This document shows positions 55,978-63,530 of a stretch of DNA of 64,000 bases, one piece after another. The notes below the pieces were generated by a model. That model was given only the letters and a program-made list of their open reading frames with translations, had not been told where the DNA came from and did not search any database. A program made the translations under genes and the position numbers. Origin of the DNA: Cyclobacteriaceae bacterium (GTDB taxonomy: Bacteria > Bacteroidota > Bacteroidia > Cytophagales > Cyclobacteriaceae); NCBI GenBank assembly GCA_022841475.1, contig JALHRJ010000014.1:1-64000 (forward strand), in the 5' to 3' direction. Position 1 is the stretch's first letter; the number at the start of each line of letters is the position of its first letter.

Positions 55978-57084
55978 ATGAAAATTCGCGCAGCTGTATT
56001 GGATCAACCACATCAGCCATTTCATGTCCAGGATATAGAAATGAATCAGGAGCTTCGCCCCTTAGAGGTTCTGGTGAAAATCATCGCCACTGGATTATGT
56101 CATACTGATCTTTCTGTTAGAGATCAACATATACCCGTTCCTTTTCCCGTAATCGTGGGGCATGAAGGTGCTGGTATCGTTCAGGATATTGGGTCAGGAG
56201 TGACCACAATAAAAAAGGGCGACCGTGTGTTATTAGCGCCAGCCAGCTGTGGCAAATGTATGAATTGTCTATCCGGCCATCCTTCTTATTGTGTCAACCT
56301 TTATGTATTGAATATGCCTGGTCCTAGAAACGATGGATCACATCCATATCATGATCAGCAAGGCAATGGAGTAAGCGGATTTTTCTTTGGCCAGTCTTCC
56401 TTTGGAACCTACTCATTAACCACCGAAAATAGTGTTGTTAAAGTCGATAGTGATGTTCCACTGGAGATTATGGGACCACTTGGATGCGGAATGCAAACAG
56501 GTGCCGGAACGGTGTTAAATGTATTACGCCCTAACGCTGGAGAAAGCCTGGTGGTATTTGGAGTAGGCCCTGTTGGGTTGGCAGCAATCATGGCCGCAAA
56601 AGCAGCTGGATGCACAACGATAGTGGCCGTGGATATCCATGAAAACCGACTTGCCTTAGCGTTGAATCTCGGAGCCACTCATATAATAAATAGTAAAGAA
56701 GAAAATCCAGGTCAGGCCATCGAGCAAAGGATTCGTCCAGGTGGAGTTCATTATACCGTTGACACCACCGGCAGGAATGAAATTATTCATCATGCCATCG
56801 GATGCCTGCGCTTTATGGGAAAGTGTGCATTGATTGCGGTACCTTCTTCAGCTACCCTAACCATCGACTACTCAGTGTTGAATAGTGGACGATCCATTCA
56901 GGTGGTTGTGGAAGGGGATAGCGTACCACAATTATTCATTCCCAAATTAATTGAACTTTATAAAAAAGGAATGTTTCCCTTTGAAAAACTGATCCGCTTT
57001 TACGAATTAGAAGAAATTAATCAAGCCGTAACAGATACCGAAAAAGGAATCACTTTGAAAGCAGTGATTCGAATGCCACAGTAG
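55978..57084 (+). CDS. Zinc-dependent benzyl/aryl-alcohol-type dehydrogenase
   Basis: A 368-residue medium-chain alcohol dehydrogenase. Catalytic zinc ligands Cys41 and His62-Glu63 (IVGHEGAGIV) and the later Cys in MGPLGCGMQTG; structural-zinc cysteines 91, 94, 97 and 105; Rossmann motif FGVGPVGLAA. The layout resembles the class of aryl-alcohol dehydrogenases (XylB-like). Substrate is inferred, not shown. Last gene of the operon, followed by a strong terminator. Confidence 0.93.
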   Translation: MKIRAAVLDQPHQPFHVQDIEMNQELRPLEVLVKIIATGLCHTDLSVRDQHIPVPFPVIVGHEGAGIVQDIGSGVTTIKKGDRVLLAPASCGKCMNCLSGHPSYCVNLYVLNMPGPRNDGSHPYHDQQGNGVSGFFFGQSSFGTYSLTTENSVVKVDSDVPLEIMGPLGCGMQTGAGTVLNVLRPNAGESLVVFGVGPVGLAAIMAAKAAGCTTIVAVDIHENRLALALNLGATHIINSKEENPGQAIEQRIRPGGVHYTVDTTGRNEIIHHAIGCLRFMGKCALIAVPSSATLTIDYSVLNSGRSIQVVVEGDSVPQLFIPKLIELYKKGMFPFEKLIRFYELEEINQAVTDTEKGITLKAVIRMPQ

Positions 57085-57101
57085 CTCAACTACTCATCTT
57101 T

Positions 57102-57138
57102 AAAAATCGATAGTCTTTTTCGGGCTATCGATTTTTTT
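57102..57138 (+). terminator. Terminator after the alcohol dehydrogenase
   Basis: An 11-bp stem (AAAATCGATAG / CTATCGATTTT) with an 11-nt loop and a T-run ends the 52378-57084 operon 18 bp after its stop codon. Confidence 0.85.
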
Positions 57139-57233
57139 ACCAAATAAAATTATCGTCATCGCATCCACAAAGGTTGTATAATAAATACAAGATTTCTCTT
57201 GAAATGTAAAATCATTCAGTCAATACTCTAGCC

Positions 57234-57241
57234 TACATTTG
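57234..57241 (+). promoter_or_regulatory. Possible promoter element TACATTTG
   Basis: An exact TAnnTTTG match 31 bp before the isochorismatase-like start. A TTG element at the usual spacing is not evident. Confidence 0.4.
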
Positions 57242-57271
57242 TTTGTATTAAAAAAAACTAAACACTTTAAA

Positions 57272-57961
57272 ATGAAAAAAAGTATGAGAACAAATCTGAC
57301 CCTTGCCCTTCTTGTATGGGCCTTTGCAGCATTTGCGCAGAAGCCTTCTGTCGAACTATTAACACCCAGCAACCATTCATTGATTCTGATTGATCATGAA
57401 AGTCAAATGGCGTTTGCAGTTAAGAACATTGACATTGAAGAACTAAGGAACAACACAGGACTGGTAGCAGGTGGTTCTAAGATTTTCAATGTACCAACGG
57501 TTGTAACAACAGTGGCTGAGAAATCCTTTAGTGGCCCGGTATTCAAAGAGTTAATAGATGTATATCCTTCGGGATATATCGATAGAACAACGATGAATGC
57601 ATGGGAAGATCCGAATGCCTATAAAGCAATTGTTGCAAAAGGAAAAAAGCGAATTGTCATGGCCGGTCTATGGACAAGCGTATGTATTGCAGGCCCGGCC
57701 TTGTCAGCAAAAGCGGAGGGCTATGATGTATATGTCATCACCGATGCATGCGGGGATGTATCAAAGGAAGCTCATGACATGGCGATCCTTCGCATGTCCC
57801 AAGCAGGTGTGAAGATGATGACCTCAACACAGTATGTGTTGGAACTTCAGCGGGATTGGGCCAGGGGTGAAACTTATACACCAGTTACAGACCTATTCAA
57901 AAAATATGGTGGCGCATATGGAGTGGGCCTTGACTATGCGCACACCATGTTGAAGCATTAA
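57272..57961 (+). CDS. Exported isochorismatase-like hydrolase
   Basis: A 229-residue cysteine hydrolase of the YcaC-like isochorismatase family with a signal peptide (residues 1-23, ending AAFAQ). Catalytic Cys138 is in GLWTSVCIAGPAL, the acid Asp41 in LILIDHES, and the conserved non-proline cis turn lies before the Cys. The ATG at 57272 is chosen over an upstream in-frame TTG. A secreted form is unusual for this otherwise cytosolic family. Transcribed alone, between two terminators. Confidence 0.9.
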   Translation: MKKSMRTNLTLALLVWAFAAFAQKPSVELLTPSNHSLILIDHESQMAFAVKNIDIEELRNNTGLVAGGSKIFNVPTVVTTVAEKSFSGPVFKELIDVYPSGYIDRTTMNAWEDPNAYKAIVAKGKKRIVMAGLWTSVCIAGPALSAKAEGYDVYVITDACGDVSKEAHDMAILRMSQAGVKMMTSTQYVLELQRDWARGETYTPVTDLFKKYGGAYGVGLDYAHTMLKH

Positions 57962-57982
57962 GTCTTCATTGTTTTAGGTGGC

Positions 57983-58018
57983 AAAGACTTGGCTATTAAA
58001 ATAGTCAGGTCTTTTTTT
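57983..58018 (+). terminator. Terminator after the isochorismatase-like gene
   Basis: AAAGAC and CTATT arms pair with AATAG and GTCTTT with small internal mismatches, followed by a T-run. It begins 21 bp after the stop codon. Confidence 0.75.
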
Positions 58019-58130
58019 ATTTTATGAACAATGTAAATGATGTTGATATGAGTGGATAATTAACGAACAATCGACAGTGCTATATGTGCCGCATTATTGT
58101 AACTAACAAGTAATCATTTATTTAGCAACT

Positions 58131-58146
58131 TGGTACGACAGTTGGA
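58131..58146 (+). promoter_or_regulatory. -24/-12-like element before the first AraC gene
   Basis: TGGTACGACAGTTGGA has the GG and TTG spacing of a sigma-54 promoter (TGGCAC-N5-TTGCA), with G in place of the C of the -12 GC. It ends 27 bp before the ATG. A similar sequence lies at the same place before the second AraC gene. Confidence 0.4.
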
Positions 58147-58172
58147 AAGGTTGATTAAAAACCTCAATCAAC

Positions 58173-59063
58173 ATGAACTCAACTGGGCAGCAAATTCAAC
58201 TTAGAAGTCTCGATTATTTTAAGACAGAGACAATAGAACATAAGCGATCTCTCTTCAATATTAAAGAAGTGAGAAGTAATGATGAAGCTAGCTTCAACAC
58301 CTTAACAACGTGTACACGCCTGGAGCACTTTGAACTTCTGTGGATTTTTACAGGAAAAGCCGTCTTAACTATAGACACCCAAAGGAATGAGCTTACAGAT
58401 AATGTCATTTATTTTTTGGTTCCCGGTCAAACCAGGCAACTGCAACAGCATGCTGATATGCTGGGCTACCTGATCTCAGTAAGCGCGGATTTTTTATCTT
58501 TATCTGAACTACAATTACCTCCGCAGTCTATCAAGGACCGAAAATGTATGTTCGTCTATCCAGATGAAAAGTCATCAGAAGAAATGCTCATCATTGTGAA
58601 AAGAATGAATAAAGAACTTGAAAATTACTACCTGCTCCGTTCGGAGATCCTGAAGGGATTTTTAAAGATTTTCATGATTTATTTTTCAAGGAAAATTGAA
58701 TCAACCCATGAAGTAGATGGTTCCATTTACAACGGTAGGGGCCAGGAAATTACAGATAACTTTATGTTCCTTGTAAAAAAACATTTTGCCAGTAAAAAGA
58801 AAGTAGAAGATTATGCCAGCGAACTTTGTGTTACACCAAATTACCTGAACTGGGTGGTCAAGAAATTTTCTGGCTTCCCCGCAAGTCATCATATCCAACA
58901 ACATGTCATTCTTGAAGCTAAAAAAAAGGCCCTCTATTCGATGCTCCGCATGAAGGAAATAGCGATTGAACTTGGTTTTAATGACTATGCACATTTCAGT
59001 AAATATTTTAAAAACTATGCGGGTACTAGTTTTTCGCAATTCAGAAAAATGATCTTGCGCTAA
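58173..59063 (+). CDS. AraC-family regulator, first of a tandem pair
   Basis: A 296-residue regulator. An N-terminal cupin-like sensor (about 30-125: TRLEHFELLWIFTGKAVLTIDTQRNELTDNVIYFLVPGQTRQ) is followed by the two-helix-turn-helix AraC DNA-binding domain (about 200-293: VEDYASELCVTPNYLNWVVKK ... MKEIAIELGFNDYAHFSKYFKNYAGTSFSQFRK). Closely similar to the 59286 product over its full length, so a tandem duplication is likely. Targets unknown; neighbouring detoxification genes are candidates. Confidence 0.92.
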   Translation: MNSTGQQIQLRSLDYFKTETIEHKRSLFNIKEVRSNDEASFNTLTTCTRLEHFELLWIFTGKAVLTIDTQRNELTDNVIYFLVPGQTRQLQQHADMLGYLISVSADFLSLSELQLPPQSIKDRKCMFVYPDEKSSEEMLIIVKRMNKELENYYLLRSEILKGFLKIFMIYFSRKIESTHEVDGSIYNGRGQEITDNFMFLVKKHFASKKKVEDYASELCVTPNYLNWVVKKFSGFPASHHIQQHVILEAKKKALYSMLRMKEIAIELGFNDYAHFSKYFKNYAGTSFSQFRKMILR

Positions 59064-59213
59064 GCCATAGCCCTCTATGTAATTGGGTTGAACTACGAAG
59101 TAATTCTACAATCCGGCTTTTCTTGCTTCTGGTAACGTCACTAGAGAAAGTGAACAACATTGTTTCGTTAATTATCGAAATACCGACAGCAATCTTTCGC
59201 TGATTTCAGTTTA

Positions 59214-59258
59214 TATATTTGTTTATCAATTAGTTAGGTAAGTGGCATGGGTATTGGA
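59214..59258 (+). promoter_or_regulatory. Promoter region of the second AraC gene
   Basis: TATATTTG (59214-59221) matches TAnnTTTG. TGGCATGGGTATTGGA (59243-59258) resembles a -24/-12 element with the same deviation as the one before the first AraC gene, and ends 27 bp before the ATG. Confidence 0.4.
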
Positions 59259-59285
59259 ATATAGTTAATAACCAATCCCATAGGT

Positions 59286-60188
59286 ATGAATACATCTTAT
59301 ACTTTCGCAGAATCAACCCTGGTTAAAGCCCAGACAAGTAATGCACACCTCCATCAAAAAGTAGTGCCTTTTGAGATCTATTCTTTGGAGGATTTATATA
59401 CAGATGATCCTGAAAAACTGGAAATGAGCTCACGTCTCACTCGATTCGAAATCCTATGGATACAACGAGGAAAAGGATCTCTCAGCATTGACCTTAATAA
59501 AATGGACATTGACATCAACACTATAATTTGCCTCATCCCAGGTCAGCTCCGGAAATTTAATAAGGGTACTACCAAAATTGAAGGCTATTATATTTCACTC
59601 TGTGCTGATTTCTTATGCATGCCAGAAAGCCAACTTGACTTTTCCTTCCTCATCGCTCAACATAATCGCGGCAATAATTATTTAATGCTTCAGCCCGATG
59701 AGGAGACTATCGTTGAGATGGATGAGGTGGTTTTAAAAATGAGTCGCGAATTCAAAAACAGTTATCTGATGCGATCTGAAATCCTGCAAGGGTTTCTTAA
59801 GATTTTTATGATCTATCTGTCGCGGAAAATGGAAAAGGTAATTTCTGACAAAATGTGTTGCAAGGATGCAGAAATGGTGAGCCGGTTTATGATGATGCTC
59901 AAGAAAGAATTTGCCAATAAAAAGAAAGTTGCAGAGTATGCTGAAGAACTGTGCGTTACGCCTAATTATCTTAATCAAATGGTTAAACGTATTTCAGGAT
60001 TTCCAGCAAGTCACCATATACAGCAACAAATCATTATAGAAGCAAAGCGACAGGCTTTGTATTCAGGCATGCGGCTAAAAGAGATAGCTGATTTTTTGGG
60101 ATTTAATGATTATGCCCACTTCAGTAAGTTCTTTAAAAATTATTCAGGTACCAATTTTTCTAATTTCAAAAAAACGCTAGTGAGCTGA
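59286..60188 (+). CDS. AraC-family regulator, second of a tandem pair
   Basis: A 300-residue paralog of the 58173 product: sensor region TRFEILWIQRGKGSLSID...CLIPGQLRKF and DNA-binding domain VAEYAEELCVTPNYLNQMVKRISGFPASHHIQQ...LKEIADFLGFNDYAHFSKFFKNYSGTNFSNFKK. The sensor N-termini diverge more than the DNA-binding halves, so the two may answer different signals while binding related sites. The hydroxylase gene follows 31 bp downstream and may be co-transcribed. Confidence 0.92.
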   Translation: MNTSYTFAESTLVKAQTSNAHLHQKVVPFEIYSLEDLYTDDPEKLEMSSRLTRFEILWIQRGKGSLSIDLNKMDIDINTIICLIPGQLRKFNKGTTKIEGYYISLCADFLCMPESQLDFSFLIAQHNRGNNYLMLQPDEETIVEMDEVVLKMSREFKNSYLMRSEILQGFLKIFMIYLSRKMEKVISDKMCCKDAEMVSRFMMMLKKEFANKKKVAEYAEELCVTPNYLNQMVKRISGFPASHHIQQQIIIEAKRQALYSGMRLKEIADFLGFNDYAHFSKFFKNYSGTNFSNFKKTLVS

Positions 60189-60219
60189 AAATATTTCCAA
60201 TCAATAAAATTCAAATAGT

Positions 60220-60840
60220 ATGATTGCTAAGATTAAACCACAAAGTAAAGGAACGAAACAACTCTTTGAGCACCCAGTTTTAGAACGATTAAGTCGTACA
60301 CATATTTCGATTCCATTGATAGTTTTTTTTAGCTACTCATTGGGACTTTTGATTTGGAATGTCACCCACACAAACTTGAGTTTGGTAACCTCAACCATTC
60401 TCTTTGGAGTTGGATTTATTGCTTTCACCTGGGTAGAATACATAGTTCATCGTCATGTTTTTCATATGAAAACATTTACAAACGTAAGAGAGAAATTTCA
60501 ATACACCATGCATGGTGTACATCATGAATTTCCCAAAGACAAAGACCGATTGGCCATGCCCCCGCTGATAAGCATTGCCATCTCTACAATTTTACTGCTC
60601 ATATTAAAAGCAGTCTTAGGTGATTTTGTATTTGCATTCCTGCCTGGATTCTTGGTAGGTTATGCATCGTACCTGGTAGTTCACTACTTAGTACATGTAT
60701 ACCCGCCACCAAAAAACATCTTTAAAGTGCTTTGGATAAATCACAGTATCCATCACTACAAGGACGGTGAATTTGTTTTTGGAGTGTCGTCACCGTTATG
60801 GGACTACGTCTATGGAACAATAAGAGGTAAAAATACCTAA
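60220..60840 (+). CDS. Fatty-acid hydroxylase / sterol desaturase family protein
   Basis: A 206-residue membrane di-iron oxygenase with four predicted helices. Histidine clusters typical of the family are HRHVFH, HGVHHEFPKD, HYLVHVYPP and NHSIHHYKDGEF. The length and lack of a cytochrome b5 domain match bacterial FA2H-like or carotenoid-hydroxylase-like members. Probably hydroxylates a membrane lipid; substrate unknown. It follows the AraC gene at 59286. Confidence 0.9.
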   Translation: MIAKIKPQSKGTKQLFEHPVLERLSRTHISIPLIVFFSYSLGLLIWNVTHTNLSLVTSTILFGVGFIAFTWVEYIVHRHVFHMKTFTNVREKFQYTMHGVHHEFPKDKDRLAMPPLISIAISTILLLILKAVLGDFVFAFLPGFLVGYASYLVVHYLVHVYPPPKNIFKVLWINHSIHHYKDGEFVFGVSSPLWDYVYGTIRGKNT

Positions 60841-61036
60841 CGACTTCTTGGCTTTCAAATTCAATATACTTAAAGGATGTAGGTAGTCATAGCTTGCCAA
60901 TCAATACAAAGATGGTTGACAAGCCCGTCAGATATGCATTAAGAAATTTTATCGGATTAATACAAATATAGTGTGGTAATGTCCATCGGAGGTTCGCGAA
61001 TAGAATTCTATTTTTATTCATAAATCATCATAGCCT

Positions 61037-61510
61037 ATGAATACTAAAATCGGAGTCAATCAAGAATTCCTTGAAAAGAGTGGATTCATATTAGCAAGAA
61101 TAGTATCGGATGAGTTTGTATTATACATAAAAACAAAAAATGCACATTGGAACATTGAGGGTTCTGACTTTTACAATAAGCATATATTTTTTGATGAATT
61201 GGCCGAACAGCTTGAAGATGCTATTGACCAGGTTGCAGAACGTATTAGATCAATAGGTCTTTCCGCTCCAGGTACGATGAAAATGTTTTTACAACTCACC
61301 GGGCTTTCTGAGTCTTCCAGGGAATCCAACGATAGCCTAGGATACATGCAGGAATTACTAGCAGACCATGAAAGTATTATTATTCACTTGCGGGAAAATA
61401 TTAATCGCATTGATATGGAATTTAACGATGCGGGTACAAGTGATTTTATAACTGCATTAATGGAAAAACATGAAAAAATAGCGTGGATGTTACGCGCTCA
61501 TCTAAAATGA
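61037..61510 (+). CDS. dps: Dps-type ferritin-like DNA-protection protein
   Basis: A 157-residue Dps-like protein. Ferroxidase-site segments are KNAHWNIEGSDFYNKHIFFDELAEQLEDAIDQVAERIRSIG, with the His, Asp and Glu ligands of inter-subunit sites, and helices C-D follow. It oxidises and stores iron with peroxide and may bind DNA. The small 61527 gene begins 16 bp after its stop, implying an operon. Confidence 0.93.
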   Translation: MNTKIGVNQEFLEKSGFILARIVSDEFVLYIKTKNAHWNIEGSDFYNKHIFFDELAEQLEDAIDQVAERIRSIGLSAPGTMKMFLQLTGLSESSRESNDSLGYMQELLADHESIIIHLRENINRIDMEFNDAGTSDFITALMEKHEKIAWMLRAHLK

Positions 61511-61526
61511 TTTTATCCCACTATAT

Positions 61527-61811
61527 ATGGAAACTAAATTGAAAGATATTATCCTCAATACGGTAGCTGATGACTTGCGAGGCACAATTATGGTTGTAAA
61601 TGAACTGCAGGAGCTAGGTTATAACAAGAGCTTCGAACTTTTTGGGCTTAAACTAAGATGCAGAGAAAATGGAAAATGTTATCGCCAGATCGATTTACTT
61701 GTGGATGAAATTTATTCCTTTGACCATCCGGTGAATCCGGAAACTAAATTTTCAATCTATGCACTGTGTCATCGGTATGAAAATGTAAAGGGTATATTTT
61801 TGGCGATATAA
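61527..61811 (+). CDS. Small conserved protein downstream of dps
   Basis: A 94-residue soluble protein, paralogous to the 25817 product (shared pattern GY-x-x-x-FEL-x-G-x-KL, VDE-x-Y-x-F and KGIFLAI at the C-terminus). I recall this family as a small Bacteroidota protein often mislabelled phosphoribosylpyrophosphate synthetase. Its place directly after dps suggests a role in stress or iron handling, which is inference. Confidence 0.82.
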   Translation: METKLKDIILNTVADDLRGTIMVVNELQELGYNKSFELFGLKLRCRENGKCYRQIDLLVDEIYSFDHPVNPETKFSIYALCHRYENVKGIFLAI

Positions 61812-62015
61812 TTCAATAATAGCAGGAGTGAAGATGAACCTTTTATCAGCAGTCGAAAATTAATTGATACAGCCATTAGATAAAAGTACTTCTGGATTTA
61901 CTAGGCCTAATTAATATGAACTTACTGTAGCTCTCTATAAGTCGATCCAACGAGCCACACTCAAAGTAATGATAGATATAAGCAACCCCAGCCTAAGAGA
62001 AAGTAAAAATCGATT

Positions 62016-62642
62016 ATGAAGAAACTCAAACGTAAATTAATAACCAAGGCCCGGCTTTTCGTGAAAAAGCAGTTTAGGAAAATAGAGCATACCTATCCAT
62101 ATCACAATATGGACCATACGAAAGGAGTAGTTAAAGCGGCTATACAAATTGCACGGAAATTCGAACTCAATAAAGATGAATATATTACATTGATGGTAAG
62201 TGCTTGGTTTCATGATACAGGTTTTTTACTAGGCAACCATTCGCATGAGGAACGAAGCGCAGAAATAGTAAGAACATTTCTAGTTTCACAAGGAGTCAAT
62301 GATTCATTTATCCCTGCTTTCGAACAGGCCATCCTTGCAACACGTATTCCGCAGAACCCTACCAACCGTGTGGAGGAAATATTATGTGATGCTGATTTAT
62401 TTCATCTGGGAACAAAAGAGTTTTTTAAGAATAGCAAATCTTTAAGAAAGGAATATCAACTGATAAATGGAGTAGTCATTGGTAAGAGGAAATGGATTGA
62501 AAAAGACATCAGCTTGATGAAATCACAACGTTACTTTACTGAATATGCAAGAAAAATATTGGATAAAGAACTCAAGAAAAATCTCAACAAATTACTCTTC
62601 CGACAAAAGGCACTCGCGCTTGCTGAAATTCCCTTGACATAG
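62016..62642 (+). CDS. Stand-alone HD-domain phosphohydrolase (Pycsar-effector type)
   Basis: A 208-residue HD protein. Metal-binding residues are HNMDHTKGVVKAA (His), SAWFHDTGFLLGNHSHEERSAE (the HD dyad and following His) and CDADLFHLG (Asp). The whole chain, including LRKEYQLINGV and YARKILDKELKKN, resembles the N-terminal HD half that in many Bacteroidota is fused to a DUF5706 effector. Here it stands alone, converging on a DUF5706 gene 86 bp away. It could degrade a nucleotide signal or act as its sensor; both are inference. Confidence 0.88.
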   Translation: MKKLKRKLITKARLFVKKQFRKIEHTYPYHNMDHTKGVVKAAIQIARKFELNKDEYITLMVSAWFHDTGFLLGNHSHEERSAEIVRTFLVSQGVNDSFIPAFEQAILATRIPQNPTNRVEEILCDADLFHLGTKEFFKNSKSLRKEYQLINGVVIGKRKWIEKDISLMKSQRYFTEYARKILDKELKKNLNKLLFRQKALALAEIPLT

Positions 62643-62728
62643 AGGATTTTATAATTCTCTATAGCTTGCTAAAGACAATACTTAGATGGACTCGGGCGGA
62701 TAGGAAACAGTTCAATTAAATTATCCAG

Positions 62729-63292
62729 TCACATTGAGATGGATGCTAAAATAAAGGAGCATACTGAGGCGATGATTCCATACATGAAAATATTGTAGGA
62801 GTCACGAAGGAGCTTGTACTTTCTCCTCAACCCGTTGCCTTGGGAATAAATATCTATGATCATGCTACGGTACAAATAACGAGAATCACTCATTACATTG
62901 AACATGCCTTCAATGTATTCATCCATGCTAAGTTTGCTGAAGTCTCCGAAGAACATCAAATTTATATTCTTTTCTAGTACCTTCCCCTCAATCTTTTTAA
63001 GACCAGTTATACTGGGACGCGTGGCCAATACAGCAAAGATCAGGGTCGCAAGGTTCACACCTAGTAAAAGAACTGAAGGTAAAGTAAGATGTGAATATTC
63101 TTCAATTCTTCGCAGTAGCAATCCAATTACAACCGTAAGGATGATGGAGTTAACCGTTATCATGATGTGGGCTTTATTATCAGCCATCTCACTTAAGCGT
63201 TGATGATTTGCTGCTACAATTCGAAACATTGTTTCAACACCTTTAGAATAACCGTCTTTTCCTTTTTTGTTTTTCTTTTTTTGTAAATCCAT
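62729..63292 (-). CDS. DUF5706 Pycsar-effector-like membrane protein
   Basis: A 187-residue membrane protein from the ATG at 63292 (MDLQKKKNKKGKDG); a longer frame to 63394 adds an unlikely leader. The PycTM/DUF5706 core shows ETMFRIVAANHQRLSEMADNKAHIMI, helices at about 45-65 and 75-95, the ATRPSITG turn, FFGDFSKLSMDEYIEGM and a final helix near 165-185. Family members damage the inner membrane when activated by cyclic UMP or cyclic CMP in Pycsar anti-phage systems. No pyrimidine cyclase is in the window. The partner HD gene is convergent. Confidence 0.85.
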   Translation of the reverse strand: MDLQKKKNKKGKDGYSKGVETMFRIVAANHQRLSEMADNKAHIMITVNSIILTVVIGLLLRRIEEYSHLTLPSVLLLGVNLATLIFAVLATRPSITGLKKIEGKVLEKNINLMFFGDFSKLSMDEYIEGMFNVMSDSRYLYRSMIIDIYSQGNGLRRKYKLLRDSYNIFMYGIIASVCSFILASISM

Positions 63293-63530
63293 GATTGGGT
63301 GGATGTTGTATTTCACCAAGTCAGTAAAGATAGATGCACAACACGTAGTGGATGTTATATACATTACGTTTTTTGTTGTACGGATAAAGACCAACTAAAT
63401 TAATTCAGTGGCTGGTTAATATTCATGAATAGAGACAACTAACAGCATGTTTTGTACAACGCCTTTCATGCAATTCCAATGCAAACTTGTACCCTAATAC
63501 AAGCTGTGCCTGATTTTTTAATACCAAAGT

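Noticed and set aside
61878-61895. AAAAGTACTTC upstream of the HD gene as a further copy of the AAAGTACTTT operator
   Set aside because: The palindrome is broken at its last positions and lies about 130 bp from the start codon; single near-matches also occur inside genes.
62016-63394. A complete Pycsar anti-phage system
   Set aside because: The effector-type DUF5706 gene is present but no pyrimidine cyclase gene is in the window, so only a partial, rearranged module can be claimed.
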